A stretch of DNA of 64,000 nt, taken from contig JAHWDD010000006.1 in NCBI GenBank assembly GCA_023897205.1, forward strand, positions 1,674,001 to 1,738,000, in the 5' to 3' direction. Source of the DNA: Exophiala sp. HKRS030 (Eukaryota > Ascomycota > Eurotiomycetes > Chaetothyriales > Herpotrichiellaceae). Of the stretch, positions 1 through 10,373 are shown one piece after another (the stretch's first letter is position 1; every line of letters begins with the position of its first letter). The position numbers and the translations under genes are program-made. The notes under the pieces are model-generated. The model made no database searches. It saw nothing but the letters and a program-made list of their open reading frames with translations, and had not been told where the DNA came from.

Positions 1-183
1 GTTCAATTACAAGAAGAAGAGGAAAAGACCGATAACAACAACGGTGGTCGAGGCAGCCCTCAACCCAAGAAGGAGAAAGAAGTTGGCCCTAAAGGTGGTG
101 TAGGGATCAAGCTTCCCGATGTTCTACTTCCTCAAGGTGGTCGAGCAGGTGAGCAGGAGAGTGCTCGAGTATCCGACAGATGA
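1..183 (+). CDS. 3' end of an unidentified gene (partial)
   Basis: Frame 1 is open from the first base of the window to TGA at 181-183 and encodes the last 60 residues of a protein whose start lies outside. The tail is hydrophilic: an acidic/glutamine stretch, an Asn run, several Gly-Gly pairs and Lys-rich segments, with no transmembrane segment and no motif I recognise. It looks like a disordered C-terminus. The frame was chosen because it is the one that stays open to the window edge and has protein-like composition. The segment could also be the last exon of a spliced gene. Function unknown. Confidence 0.45.
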   Translation, partial: VQLQEEEEKTDNNNGGRGSPQPKKEKEVGPKGGVGIKLPDVLLPQGGRAGEQESARVSDR

Positions 184-1213
184 TTGGGATTGAGTGTACT
201 CTTACAGAGCAGGATGGGGTTTTTCTTTGTGCAGATTTAGCGAGGTTATAAGAATGACTCTCTTCTTGAGCAAGTGGAACAATTTCCCTTTTCTTTTTGA
301 GTACCTTTATTCCATAAGTGTACCTGTATGTTTAAAATGTATAGGTGTAGATACTTATGAGGGACAGTTGTCTAGATGCAAACAAAGTACGTCACCCGCT
401 TTGCACCCCCAAGAAAAAGTCCCCCAACGTCGGTTTCGCACAAGTCAACACGATTCGCCAGGCCAAAGCACATTTGTATGTGTGCGGGTCACCTTTCCAT
501 CTTAGAGCTATGGCACTTTTCATAGATCTCCTTCCCCAGACTCCTCTCCATAGACACCAATACCAATGCATTGCAACGCCACTCTTCCCTGTCCTTCTGT
601 CTCGTTCTCGGAGCAAGCCAATATCTGGTGGACGTACAGTGATTCTGCGAGTGGCCGACAGTGATTTGGCGGGCTTCCAGGGGCGGTTTGGCAGTTGAGT
701 AACTGGCTGAGGCGTCGTCATTTGGCCTTGCCCTCAATTGTCCCGTACAGTATGTCGAAGAGATACGAACAAAGGGATTCAGCTAGACCGAGATAGGTAT
801 CGAGGCTTAGAGTTTGGCCAAGCTCAACCAAGCATTCGTCTGGGCGTGCTTGTCCCGTCTCCACATGCTCCAACTATTGTCTTTTTGAGTGTGTGACATC
901 ACAGGCTTACGACGTTGCCGCGACCTCGCAGGTTTCTGTCCCTCTTCCTTGGCTGGCTTTGGATGGTGGTGAGTGCGCGATGTCGCTTTTGTAGCCCCAA
1001 TGTAGAATTTAATAGGCATTTCTTCTCATCTTATTCTCTTCTTATTCAAATCATCATTCCCCCAAGTCCATCTCGAGCCTTCGATCGAAGGGGCTACATT
1101 AGGCAATCCGATTTCGGAGCAGCCATATAACAGTTTCTCACAAAGTCTAGTAGTACCACATTAAGCTCAAAACTCCCCATTCTGGCTGCTGTCAATTTCC
1201 AGCGTTAGGCGAC
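184..1213. other. Intergenic region upstream of the PLD-like gene
   Basis: About 1 kb between the partial gene and the phospholipase D-like gene. The short open frames here overlap one another on both strands and none has a convincing start, domain or splice pattern. The stretch presumably holds the 3' UTR of the first gene and the promoter of the second. Pyrimidine-rich blocks at about 1020-1080 fit a fungal promoter. I see no clear TATA box. Confidence 0.5.
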
Positions 1214-3337
1214 ATGATCCCGAAGAACATCTTGAGACTATGTCAAAGCGGCGTGTCAGTTAGCGCCGAGTTGGCCAAGAATCCAACTCTGTCCGCTCAC
1301 GAGGCCGCTGAACAGCTCTTTCATCACGACATTGAAGACGAAAAGGTGACCAAGAAGGTGGCACTGGACGATGAGACGGAGGAAGACCTCAACCAGGCGC
1401 TCGCTTGTGGTAGGTGGGGAACGGCAGAGCCGTCCAAATTGTTTCTACGAGTAAGCATCATCTACCCAAGTTAAGCTCTCCTTTTTGGTGACTTTTCATA
1501 CTGAGGCGAGCACCAGATCTTCCACGATGTCTTGTGTACACTGGAGAAGAATCCACTCGCCGGAGTGTGCTCGCCCTCGCTGATGGGCAGTACCGGTGTG
1601 TGCCCACTCACCATCATAGCACCGATACCAGACATCTGTCGGCACATGTCCAATGTCATCGCCCGAGCAGAGGAGGAGGTCTTCCTCGCCACCAATTTCT
1701 GGATGCATTCCGAGCCTACCATGTTGATCACCAACTCAATCAAGGAGCTCAACCGCAAAGCCGTCGCGTTGAACAAACGAATGGTCGTCAAGATCATATA
1801 CGACCGAGGTAGTCCCAAACAGGCGAGTTGTCCAAGAGCAGCCAGATCCTTTTCCCTGCAACTGACAAAGCACAGTTTATCCACAACCACCTCGTGGTAG
1901 AACCCAAGACGTATGCCGATCCTAATGGGCCCATTCGTCTACCGCATCCAAACGACATACCCAACATCGACCTCGAGGTCATCAATTACCACCAACCTGT
2001 CTTTGGGACTTTCCACTGCAAGTTCATGATTGCAGACCGAAGGATCGCCATCATCCAGAGCAACAACATCCAGGACAATGACAATCTGGAGATGATGTCT
2101 CAGTGGGAAGGGCCAATTGTGGATTCATTCTACGACATGGCCCTCATATCCTGGCACAACGCCATGCGTCCTCCCCTCCCTCGCCTGGACAGACCTGCTT
2201 CAGGACAACCCACCCCCACATTCGACTCGGACTCTTATGCTACCTTGTTTGACCAAAGTGGGAATTTGAAAGAAGTCTATCATCCGTGAGACACGACACC
2301 TGCAGACTTTGATGCGCGCAGACTAACGTGATGACAGGACGGAGACAATGCCCCACGGCCATGAGAATCTGCGCGACCTGGCCGAGGATGGATCACAGAC
2401 AAGGATGCCAATGCATACATCCAGTGATCCTCACTACGACCCAGACATAAAATCGGAAGTCCTGCGTGCCACAGCTAGCATGCATCCTCGGCAGGGTGAA
2501 CGGCGCATAGATGCCGTCACTCGCCTCCTGAACACGACCATCCAAAAGGACACCAAGGCCAGCGCGCCAGACATCTCCCCCGCCGATGCCATGACGCCTT
2601 TTATTCCCCTTCCCAGGCACGACCCCGTCCCCATGGCCATGGTGTGCAGGGAGCCGTGTGGCAAGCCGGGCAAGGGCTCGTTGCATACTCCGCAAGACGA
2701 AGCGTTTGCGTCGGCCCTCCGCCACGCCGAGCGGTCCGTCTTCATCCAAACCCCAAACTTGAACGCCGAAGATCTTATCCCGGAAATCGTCAAGGCGTGT
2801 CGTCGCGGTGTGCACGTGGAGTACTGGTACTGTCTCGGGTACAATGACGCGGGTGAGTTGCTGCCGGGTCAGAATGGTCACAACGAGATGATCGCGCACG
2901 GCTTCTACGAGGAGCTCGAACAGCAGTACCACCAGAACCTGGACATCCACGCCTACGTGGCCAAGGACCAGGTCCACCCGATCCACAACAAGTTCAAGAA
3001 GCGGTCCTGTCACATCAAGATCATGCTCGTGGACGGGCACATCGCCATCCAAGGGAACGGCAACCAGGACACGCAGAGCTGGTACCACAGTCAAGAGATC
3101 AACGTCATGTGTGACAGCGCGTTGATCGTGGGCAAGTGGATGGAAGGGTTGAGGCAGAATGAGAATACTCACGTCTACGGCAAGGTCGAAAAGGACGGGC
3201 CTGATTCTGGGTGCTGGAAGGATCCCCAAACTGGGCGGCAGGCCGAAGGAGCCATCGGCGTCGACCCCGGCAAGTTTGCCTGGGCCAGAGGCTTCATTGG
3301 CGCCGTGCAGCGAGTCCGTGGTGTCGGTGGGTTTTAG
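1214..3337 (+). CDS. Phospholipase D-like phosphodiesterase domain protein
   Basis: Four-exon model: 1214-1450, 1517-1822, 1876-2285, 2338-3337, giving 650 residues. Two PLD catalytic motifs are visible. The first (exon 3) has HCK, four residues, then D, followed by QSNN. The second (exon 4) has HIK, four residues, then D, followed by GNGNQD. The HxKxxxxD core is intact in both halves, so a two-lobed PLD active site is likely. PLD-superfamily enzymes hydrolyse or transfer phosphodiester bonds through a covalent histidine intermediate; the substrate here cannot be told. No signal peptide is evident. Intron 1 (1451-1516) and intron 3 (2286-2337, with GACTAAC branch) are ordinary GT-AG. Intron 2 is best modelled as a GC-AG intron at 1823-1875, because the GT at 1809 would break the frame. 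ATG 1214 is the first ATG in frame. Confidence 0.82.
1823..1875 (+). other. Probable GC-AG intron in the PLD-like gene
   Basis: Exon 2 stays in frame through CAG at 1820-1822 and is followed by gcgagt, a good GC-type donor. The intron ends in cacag at 1875 and exon 3 resumes in phase 0. It is 53 nt long. The alternative donor GT at 1809-1810 would give a +1 shift into exon 3. Confidence 0.55.
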
Positions 3338-3977
3338 GAGCGGCTCTACCTACGACGTCTTTGCTTTGCGCGAGAATAATTAATTCCGTACCATGGATAA
3401 GAATGAAAGATTGGCTTGTAGAGGCACAGGCTGCTCGTGAAGCTGCCCACAGTACAGTATCCCGCAGATCAGGCTTGGGATATTATCAGTTTCCCCCCCC
3501 TTCCCCCCCGTAAAGCCCCCAGTGGCTCTGGCGTCCAGCCTAAATCCCGGCCCCCACGGCCGGTGGGATCAGGCTGAACAAGAGCGGCATCAGTAATAAT
3601 AATTCCCAAACCTTGGCAGGGAAGCCTTCTCTGTCCTGTCTTAAAAGCGGCACCTTCTCGTCCCCGTAAGGCTTGAAGGCGTGCCCAGAGCTCGGAGCCA
3701 CGACCATTGCGTGTGCTGCCGAGTATGTACAAGTACTGACTTTAGGTATTAACCTACAATAGATTGTTGCCTGCAGAGTACTCTTCAGCTGGATCCTTAC
3801 ATTCTTTGTTGATTGCTCTCGACCGTGTCCTCCTGTCCATTCTCGAGTTCTCTATGCCACTCTTTCTCTATACCTAGGATCCTCCTCGTACGGGCCTCGC
3901 CCTTTTCTTGGGCACACCCTCTCTGCCTGCCCTCTCTGTCCGAAGAGACCTTCGACCCGACTCAAAACGACGACATA
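3338..3977. other. Intergenic / 5' leader of the RER2-type gene
   Basis: This 640-nt gap has cytosine homopolymer runs at about 3492-3509 and a CT-rich stretch from about 3815 to 3945 that probably carries the transcription start and 5' UTR of the next gene. An open frame continues upstream of ATG 3978 to a TTG at 3813, but no in-frame ATG lies there. No gene seen. Confidence 0.5.
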
Positions 3978-5276
3978 ATGACCTCCAGACACATGTCCCA
4001 CCTTCGCCGGTGGCTCATGTCTTCGCCTCCCGCAGAGTGGGCCCTGAACCAACTCCGGGAACTGCTCATAGGCGCCCTGCGTCAAGGGCCGATGCCGAAA
4101 CATGTGGCCTTTGTGATGGACGGGAACAGGCGGTACGCCAAAACCCACATGATAGAGACGGTCGAAGGGCACAATCTGGGGTTCGAGGCTCTGGCCAAGA
4201 TTTTGGAGGTCTGTTACAAGTCGGGCGTCACCCACGTCACCATCTACGCCTTCAGCATCGAGAACTTCAAGCGGACAAAGTACGAGGTCGACGCACTCAT
4301 GGACATGGCCAAGATCAAATTGAAACAACTCGTGCAGCACGGGGAGCTGCTCGACCGGTACAGTGCCCGGATACGGGTCCTCGGACAGAGGGAACTGATC
4401 AAGCCTGATGTTCTCGAGGCGGTGGATCGAGCGGTCGAGCTGACGTCCCACAATCGCGGATGCGTGTTGAACATTTGCTTCCCCTACACGAGCAGAGAAG
4501 AAATCACGACGGCGATCCGGGATACCGTCGAAGAATACTCGATACCTCTACCGCCGGAACCGGAAGTGGCAAGAAGTCCTTTCAGGGAAGAGAGAATAGC
4601 CAGTACGATACGGACACAGCAGCAACGACAACAAGACCGCCAACACCAGAAAATCATCTCGGAGCAGGCAAAGTCCTCTTCATACCTCCAACCGCCACAT
4701 ATGCGAGGGTTACAGTCGCAATCACAATCGCCGTCATCCAGTTCGAGCACGACTTCGTTATCCTCGTACTCGCATTCCGATCAGGATCACGAACACGAAC
4801 TCGACACGTCGTCCGTATCTACCTCGACAACGTTACATCAGGACGACAACGCCACCACGACCAGTTCACCACCACCCGAGTTCACTTCGCTTTCCCCCGA
4901 AACCAAACCACAGTCGCCGTCGTCTGGTGAGCATCAGACTCAGTCTTCGACAACGTACCCTTCCCCCGAGCTGATCACTGCCGAAACACTCAATTCCCAC
5001 ATGTACACTGCCGACGACCCGCCTATAGACTTGCTCGTCCGGACGAGTGGGGTCCTCAGGTTGAGTGATTTCATGTTGTGGCAGTGTACGCAAGACACCC
5101 AGATCGTCTTTTTGGATGTCTTGTGGCCGGACTTTGATCTGTGGAGTTTCTTGCCTGTTTTGTGGGAGTGGCAGTGGCGTGTGAGAAAGACTCGAGCTGC
5201 TTTTGTTTCGGAGGAAGAGACTCGCGGTGAGAAAGAACGGGAAAGAATGAATGGTGTCAAGTTACGAGTTGGTTGA
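3978..5276 (+). CDS. RER2: Dehydrodolichyl diphosphate synthase (cis-prenyltransferase)
   Basis: An intronless frame of 432 residues from ATG 3978, the first in-frame ATG. It belongs to the UPP synthase/cis-prenyltransferase family, which extends farnesyl diphosphate with cis isoprene units to make the dolichol precursor for N-glycosylation and GPI anchors at the ER. Visible motifs are VMDGNRRYAK near residue 46 (catalytic Asp and diphosphate-binding residues), GHNLGFEAL, TIYAFSIENFKR, and near the C-terminus LLVRTSG, RLSDFMLWQ and FLDVLWPDF. The RTSG and RLSDF blocks are the substrate-binding signature of the catalytic subunit, so this is not the Nus1/NgBR partner. Between about residues 185 and 335 there is a Ser/Gln/Pro/Thr-rich insert of roughly 150 residues that splits the catalytic fold. 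It has no stop codons, so it is probably translated. Whether the symbol should be RER2 or SRT1 cannot be decided here. Confidence 0.88.
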   Translation: MTSRHMSHLRRWLMSSPPAEWALNQLRELLIGALRQGPMPKHVAFVMDGNRRYAKTHMIETVEGHNLGFEALAKILEVCYKSGVTHVTIYAFSIENFKRTKYEVDALMDMAKIKLKQLVQHGELLDRYSARIRVLGQRELIKPDVLEAVDRAVELTSHNRGCVLNICFPYTSREEITTAIRDTVEEYSIPLPPEPEVARSPFREERIASTIRTQQQRQQDRQHQKIISEQAKSSSYLQPPHMRGLQSQSQSPSSSSSTTSLSSYSHSDQDHEHELDTSSVSTSTTLHQDDNATTTSSPPPEFTSLSPETKPQSPSSGEHQTQSSTTYPSPELITAETLNSHMYTADDPPIDLLVRTSGVLRLSDFMLWQCTQDTQIVFLDVLWPDFDLWSFLPVLWEWQWRVRKTRAAFVSEEETRGEKERERMNGVKLRVG

Positions 5277-5512
5277 GGTCGACATCGGAAGGGACGAGGC
5301 TCCTTTGGGAAGGTAGAGCAAAAGATGACGGACTAAGTGGTCAAGAATGCCTTGGTGTCTAGGTGTGTTGCTTGAAATTCCATGAGTACCCTTTCAAAGG
5401 TCAAGATCGACCAACCTGTCAGATTCGTCGATCTCTTTCTTGCCCCCCTCCCCTTTGTCCTCATTGGTATGTGTTGTGTTTTCTGTTTGCTATTCTGATC
5501 CAGACTCGGGGC

Positions 5513-5514
<2 letters not shown>

Positions 5515-5558
<44 letters not shown>
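5515..5558 (+). repeat. (TG)n dinucleotide microsatellite
   Basis: About 22 uninterrupted TG units. They lie roughly 360 bp from a (CA)n array of similar length, so the two are in inverted orientation. Confidence 0.97.
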
Positions 5559-5560
<2 letters not shown>

Positions 5561-5908
5561 CGTGTGCCATTGTGAGTAAGAGTGACGCCTATGTAGTTGC
5601 TTTTCCTTTCCCAGATCCTGATTGAACTGTGATGAATCGTTAGGGGTGAGCACATGTGAGTTGTCACGAGTTGTGTGCGTGTCCTTCTAGTATGCACCAT
5701 TCCTCACGATTCACTTTGCGAGGGTTCTCACGTCTTTCCCCCCTTTTGTTCTATTATTGTGTATGTGCTTTTGTTTACCTGCTTTGTTACTCTGTTGCAT
5801 ATTGCCTTGTTGACCATTGTGAGCCATTGTACGTATTGTTTATGGTGTGATGGTCGCCTATTCTGCTTGGTTACTTTTTCTTCTTCCCCAATCACGTTCT
5901 CTCTCTCA

Positions 5909-5916
<8 letters not shown>

Positions 5917-5957
<41 letters not shown>
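5917..5957 (+). repeat. (CA)n dinucleotide microsatellite preceded by (CT)n
   Basis: A CTCTCT run changes into about 20 CA units. It is complementary to the TG array upstream. Confidence 0.97.
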
Positions 5958-5960
<3 letters not shown>

Positions 5961-6183
5961 TGTGAGTGAGTGTGTGTGAGCAAAGACGCGTTAATGATCG
6001 AGGTCGGTAAGTGACGGTTACGACTGTACAACTCCCGGGTACTTCACGTTCTCTTACTCTGTATTGGTTGTTCACCAGACCTACCGCTTGGCGGGACGAG
6101 TGAGTGAGGCAGTTGATTCATCTGGTGTGCTAGAGCAGCGACTTTCGTAGTCACTAAACGATTAATTGGTGTCATCGTCGACA

Positions 6184-6191
6184 TATAAATA
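6184..6191 (+). promoter_or_regulatory. TATA-box candidate
   Basis: TATAAATA stands 30-80 nt upstream of a CAAC/ACAG-rich stretch (6238-6290) that looks like a fungal 5' leader. It may drive a transcript through the low-complexity tract. Confidence 0.3.
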
Positions 6192-6494
6192 TCCGTCGCG
6201 ATCTTTTGGTTTTTTGGGGTTTTTCTTTCCTTCTCATCACAACAGAGCAGAACAACACTCAACAGAACAACAGCAACAGTACAAGGAACCCCTTCTCTCT
6301 TCGTCGATGTGATGAGATACTTTTGTATATCATTGCATCGATGGAGGGGGAAAGGGGGGGGAGTCACCACATACCAAAGAACTCTCTTTACACGACAACA
6401 ACACGCAACACGACCACTTCCACAACTCACCTCACACAACATATCACATCACATCACAATACTCAAGGACAGCAGCACAAACAACAACAACAAC

Positions 6495-6566
6495 ATGATG
6501 CACAGACAGCATCCCAATACATGTGCACACTGTCCTCAAATGTCATACTCCGTACAACCCTCCTGA
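6495..6566 (+). CDS. Possible 23-residue peptide ORF (tentative)
   Basis: Two consecutive ATGs at 6495 and 6498 follow an uninterrupted CAACAACAACAAC leader, an excellent fungal start context. The frame encodes 23 residues with a single CAHC pair and ends in TGA. It has no CaaX box and no alpha-pheromone repeat. The context is the main reason for listing it. It may be a uORF of a longer transcript or chance. Confidence 0.18.
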   Translation: MMHRQHPNTCAHCPQMSYSVQPS

Positions 6567-7905
6567 AGGAGTTCATGACATTTATTATCTTGTGATATTC
6601 GGTACACACTCAAAACACCTGTACCACAACCAACAATACATTCATGACAAATGAATGTAAAAAATATATATATGATTTCAACCAAAGAAAGGGGACATGG
6701 CCAGCACACTCCGCGGGGAAACAACAACAACGACAACTCGCAAAACATCACCACCTTGTGTTGTTGTTGTTGTTGTTGTTCTCGGGCAAGGTTGGCGCAA
6801 ATACACTGTAACCGAACCTTGTGTTTGTGTCTGCGCTTGCGAAATTTCTCCCATTTCTTCAACGAGGAGCGGCCTTGTCCCTTGGGCAGACGCGCCGATG
6901 GTTGTTGCCCTGTCCTTGCCTGAGCTTGGGGGGCGAAGAACCCATCAGAAGGAGAAGAAGAGGAGAATTGAGGTGCGCGCCGTCATGCGGCACGGGGTTG
7001 GTGCGGTCGTACTTCGACCTAGACGCACCTTGTGTTTCGAATGGCGTCTTGAGGTCGCCACTCTGTTCCCCGCCTCCCCTCTCTTTCATTCTTCCCCCCT
7101 GTCTCGGTCACGCTACAGCCGAAGCAGCGACAACAACAGCAGCAACATCAGCAACTTGTTCTCGGCCTTGCTCGACATCCGCTCCTCCCGTCTTTCTGTT
7201 CCTCGTCTCTTCATTGAGAGCAAATGTCGAGATTGAGAGAGTTCCTGGCGCTTTGGAGGAGAGGCGGTTGGTTCACCGCTTCAGGACATGGATACTTCTC
7301 TCTCCCCTTGCCGGGGCTGGCATTGAAAAGGTGTGCCTGGCCCTCCGCATGTTCCAGGCAGTTCAGGGGAAATCACGAAGAGCTTCTGTCAAGGCTGCTG
7401 TGCGGAAAACCATGGGCCCTTCCTTCGGTCCATATTCTTTTGGTTCCGACAAAGAATCATACTCGGCACCTTCTCAGAATGGGCCACGTTCGACACATGC
7501 ACACACACACAGACAATACGCCCGCACGCACAATGATGACGTATTGATGTGGTTGTGGTGATGTTGTCGAAACAAATATATCTCTGTATGGGATATATAT
7601 ATATATATAAAAACCAAAATCCTTCGAGGATATCTTGTCGACAAGAAGGGTATTGTTCAGAGAAGAGCTGGCGCCGTGGGTGACGGCGAATACCGCCTCA
7701 TTGCGGTGTGGTCGCCTGCCTGCTGCCTGGGTCTCGGATCGTCAGAACGACGAGGTGAGAACTCCGTTCCTCCCATTTCTGGGGACGAATGCGATTGCGT
7801 CGATGGAGGCTTGTCCTTTATTGGCGCGTCCGGTTTGTCTATGGCCCTGCTGGCGACCTTGCCAGCGACGTCATGAGGGAATCGAGTGTCCCACACTCTC
7901 TCGTT

Positions 7906-7925
7906 GGGACGCGTTCATGTTCGAG
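7906..7925 (+). repeat. 20-bp exact repeat, copy 1
   Basis: The sequence gggacgcgttcatgttcgag occurs here and again at 8874-8893, with the preceding CTCG also shared. In one frame both copies read DAFMFE. Downstream of each there is a looser match (gtgtggctgcccctcggc against gtatggatccttcctctcgg). This looks like a diverged duplication about 968 bp apart. Confidence 0.85.
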
Positions 7926-8064
7926 TACCTCCCTGGCGGTGTGTGGCTGCCCCTCGGCGATGCGACAGGCCCGACAGATGTACTCAAGATGTTACATCTA
8001 GTCTCGGGTCGGTCTGCCAAGTTCCAGCTGAAGGGGGCCTGGGTGACCATTCGTGTCATCCGTG

Positions 8065-8639
8065 ATGGCAATGATATTGGGACGCTGGACGGGGCCTCCA
8101 CTGCCTCCCCCTACACCACCGACGCCGGCCATGCCCATCGACCCACGGTTCCTCCTCCTCCGCCTCTTCTCCCGCGGTCGTCCCCCACCGCTGGTGATCT
8201 CTCAATCGGTCCACGGTTGTGACTCTGTCGCCTCCTTTCCCCTCCGACATTCGTGGTCTTCCTTTTCTCGAGCAGAAACGGAAGCCGGGGAGAGTTACGC
8301 GACGAAGGAACAGAGTGGGAAACTATGTCGGATCGAAGAATCAGAGTCGCCGACGCCCTTCCGGTTGTCTTCCCGTTCGGGAAGATACCAACATGTCGAC
8401 AAGTCTTACCCTGGCGTGAACGCCCTTTGCCACTGTAAGTCTGAACATCTTTGCGCAAAACGGTCTTTCCTCTGACAAAGTCTTTCAAGCACAGACCGTG
8501 TCCATCGGCCGTTATGAAAGGTTCTACCAATGGGCATCGACCTCAAGGGTGCCGGCGGGAAGCATGGAGCGAGAGAGAGAAAGACAGGTCTCCTGGTGGT
8601 GTAGAGAAAGAGAGGACCATGACATGGAGATCGGCTAGG
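8065..8639 (+). CDS. Tentative two-exon gene in the low-complexity tract
   Basis: A consensus intron at 8435-8480 (GTAAGT donor, CTGAC branch 6 nt before a terminal AAG, 46 nt) joins an upstream frame ending in SYPGVNALCH to a downstream frame with IGRYERFYQWAS and an Arg/Glu-rich run, stopping at 8639. The first exon could start at ATG 8065 but its N-terminal part is Pro-rich low complexity. I recognise no domain. The intron signal is better than chance, but the exons overlap other open frames on both strands. Treat this as a hypothesis; further upstream or downstream exons are possible. Confidence 0.22.
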
Positions 8640-8717
8640 GGGTCGAGGACATCGATGTGGGCACATTTCGCCTCGTTTTGTTCCTGTCCCTCCCTCCTCC
8701 TCCCCATTGGGGTCCTT

Positions 8718-8743
8718 CTGCTGCTGCTGCTGCTGCTGCTGCT
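8718..8743 (+). repeat. (CTG)n triplet run
   Basis: Nearly nine CTG units. They would read Leu, Ala or Cys on the + strand or Gln on the - strand. The run lies among repeated cccattggg blocks at about 8703, 8808 and 9153. Confidence 0.9.
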
Positions 8744-8873
8744 CCATTTTGGGGGGTTTGTCCTGCTCCTCCTCCTCTTCCATCGGGGGTCCCCCTCTCT
8801 TCCCCTGCCCATTGGGGGCCTGGCTTCTTCTTCCTCACGTTTCGCCTTTGGCTGCCTTCATCATCACCTCGAC

Positions 8874-8893
8874 GGGACGCGTTCATGTTCGAG
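8874..8893 (+). repeat. 20-bp exact repeat, copy 2
   Basis: Second copy of the 20-mer found at 7906-7925. The flanking similarity is shifted by indels, so any ancestral reading frame is no longer shared by both copies. Confidence 0.85.
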
Positions 8894-10373
8894 AGATGGC
8901 CTCCACCGACGGCGTATGGATCCTTCCTCTCGGAAGATGGTCTCGTCAGCACTACAGAGATAAAGAGAAGGAGACGGACCCATCGACACGCAAAGCATGA
9001 GCGACGAGGAGATTCCGGCACTCTTTACTTCAGAAGGAGAGGCCGCAAAGGGTGTTGAGGACGATGTCAAGGATGAGGACGAAGACAACGACAACGAGAA
9101 GGACGAACCCATGGGTGATTAGGAGACGAGTCACTTCCTCGCTCTTCCTTCTCCCCATTGGGTGCTTCGTCCGCCCCTTCTCCTCCTCCTCCCTCATCCG
9201 GGTGCGCCCTTCTCCCCCTCCCCTGCCCACTGTTTCGGTCGACCACTTCCGACTCCGCGATCGTGTTGAGTGGTGGTGGTAGTGGCACCAAAGGTGTTTC
9301 AGATCGCGGTATTCCGGGTTGTCCGCAATGAACTGACAGGTCGACAATCAATACCTCGAGTCTGAGGAGATGGGTGATTCACGCACAGGGGAAGCAGGAG
9401 AGTGATGTTTCCACCGAAACACCATCATTGACGAAGCCGAACTCAAGTGTCGGGTTACCAACGGTAATGTTTTCTTCCGACACAAAAGGATCAAATGAAA
9501 TAAGTACAAGGCAATGAAAGCACAATTTCTTTTTTCGAACTCTTTTTTTTCCTTTTCTTGTCTTTTCGTAGTCATGTACACCATAATGGTGCTGAGGGTA
9601 GTCGTGATCGTAATCATCGCTATATTGGTTTTGAGTTCAATTCCCTTACTACCTACAGACAGCATCAATCAGATTCAATATGGATTCGAGTGTATTGATC
9701 GACCATTGAGCCAGTCCAAAGTCAGTCAGAGTGAGAAGTAACAACGCATGATGCTTTCCTATAGCCCCCGACGTGTATGGTTTCAAGTCTGCAGTGGCCT
9801 TTAAAGATGACGTGTATCACATATTTCGTTCTTGTTGTGGTTTCAAAACGGTCCATCATAATTGTCGTCGTTGTCGTTAACCCAGAATTTGATCTTGTGA
9901 GTAGAAGTAGTCTTTTCAGGAGATGGGCAAAGAAGAAACAACTGTTGAACGGGGTGCAACCTCTAATGGGTAATTCGATTGTCAGGGGTCCAATATGATG
10001 TACTGTCGAGTCTCGCCTCGATGACCATGAGGGTGTGTCCTCTATCTACTATTACATGGTAAAAAGGAGTGAAAATTCCCTCCGTTTAGTTGAGACATTT
10101 CTCGTCGCGGCATGCGAGGCGACCTTGGGGGAGTTGAATGCTAGGCGTCGTGGTTTGCCTCAAACATAGCGCCTTGTAAAATAGGCCCCGGGAGTGAAAA
10201 ATTTGAGCGCTCTACGGAGCAGACAGGGCTGTAAACAGGAGTGGCTGACACGGAGTAAGTACTCGAGTCGAAGGAAGTACACAAAAGGAGGAGGTTGTCG
10301 GTAAGCCTTTTTCCCTTTTCCTCGTCGGTATACGGAGTAGATAGTCCCAAGTCGATGCAGGTTGCCATTTCAT

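Noticed and set aside
2393..3229. 278-codon minus-strand open frame
   Set aside because: It is the antisense of the PLD-like exon 4, rich in Val/Leu/Asp as expected from a GC-rich coding shadow.
6697..7561. ORFs with Val-, Cys- and His-rich runs in the low-complexity tract
   Set aside because: Their composition follows TTG and CA repeats rather than protein constraint, and competing frames are equally long.
8406..9351. Minus-strand Gln/Glu/Gly-rich ORFs, possible polyQ protein
   Set aside because: The polyQ is the reverse of the CTG run; the frames break repeatedly and no splice model joins them convincingly.
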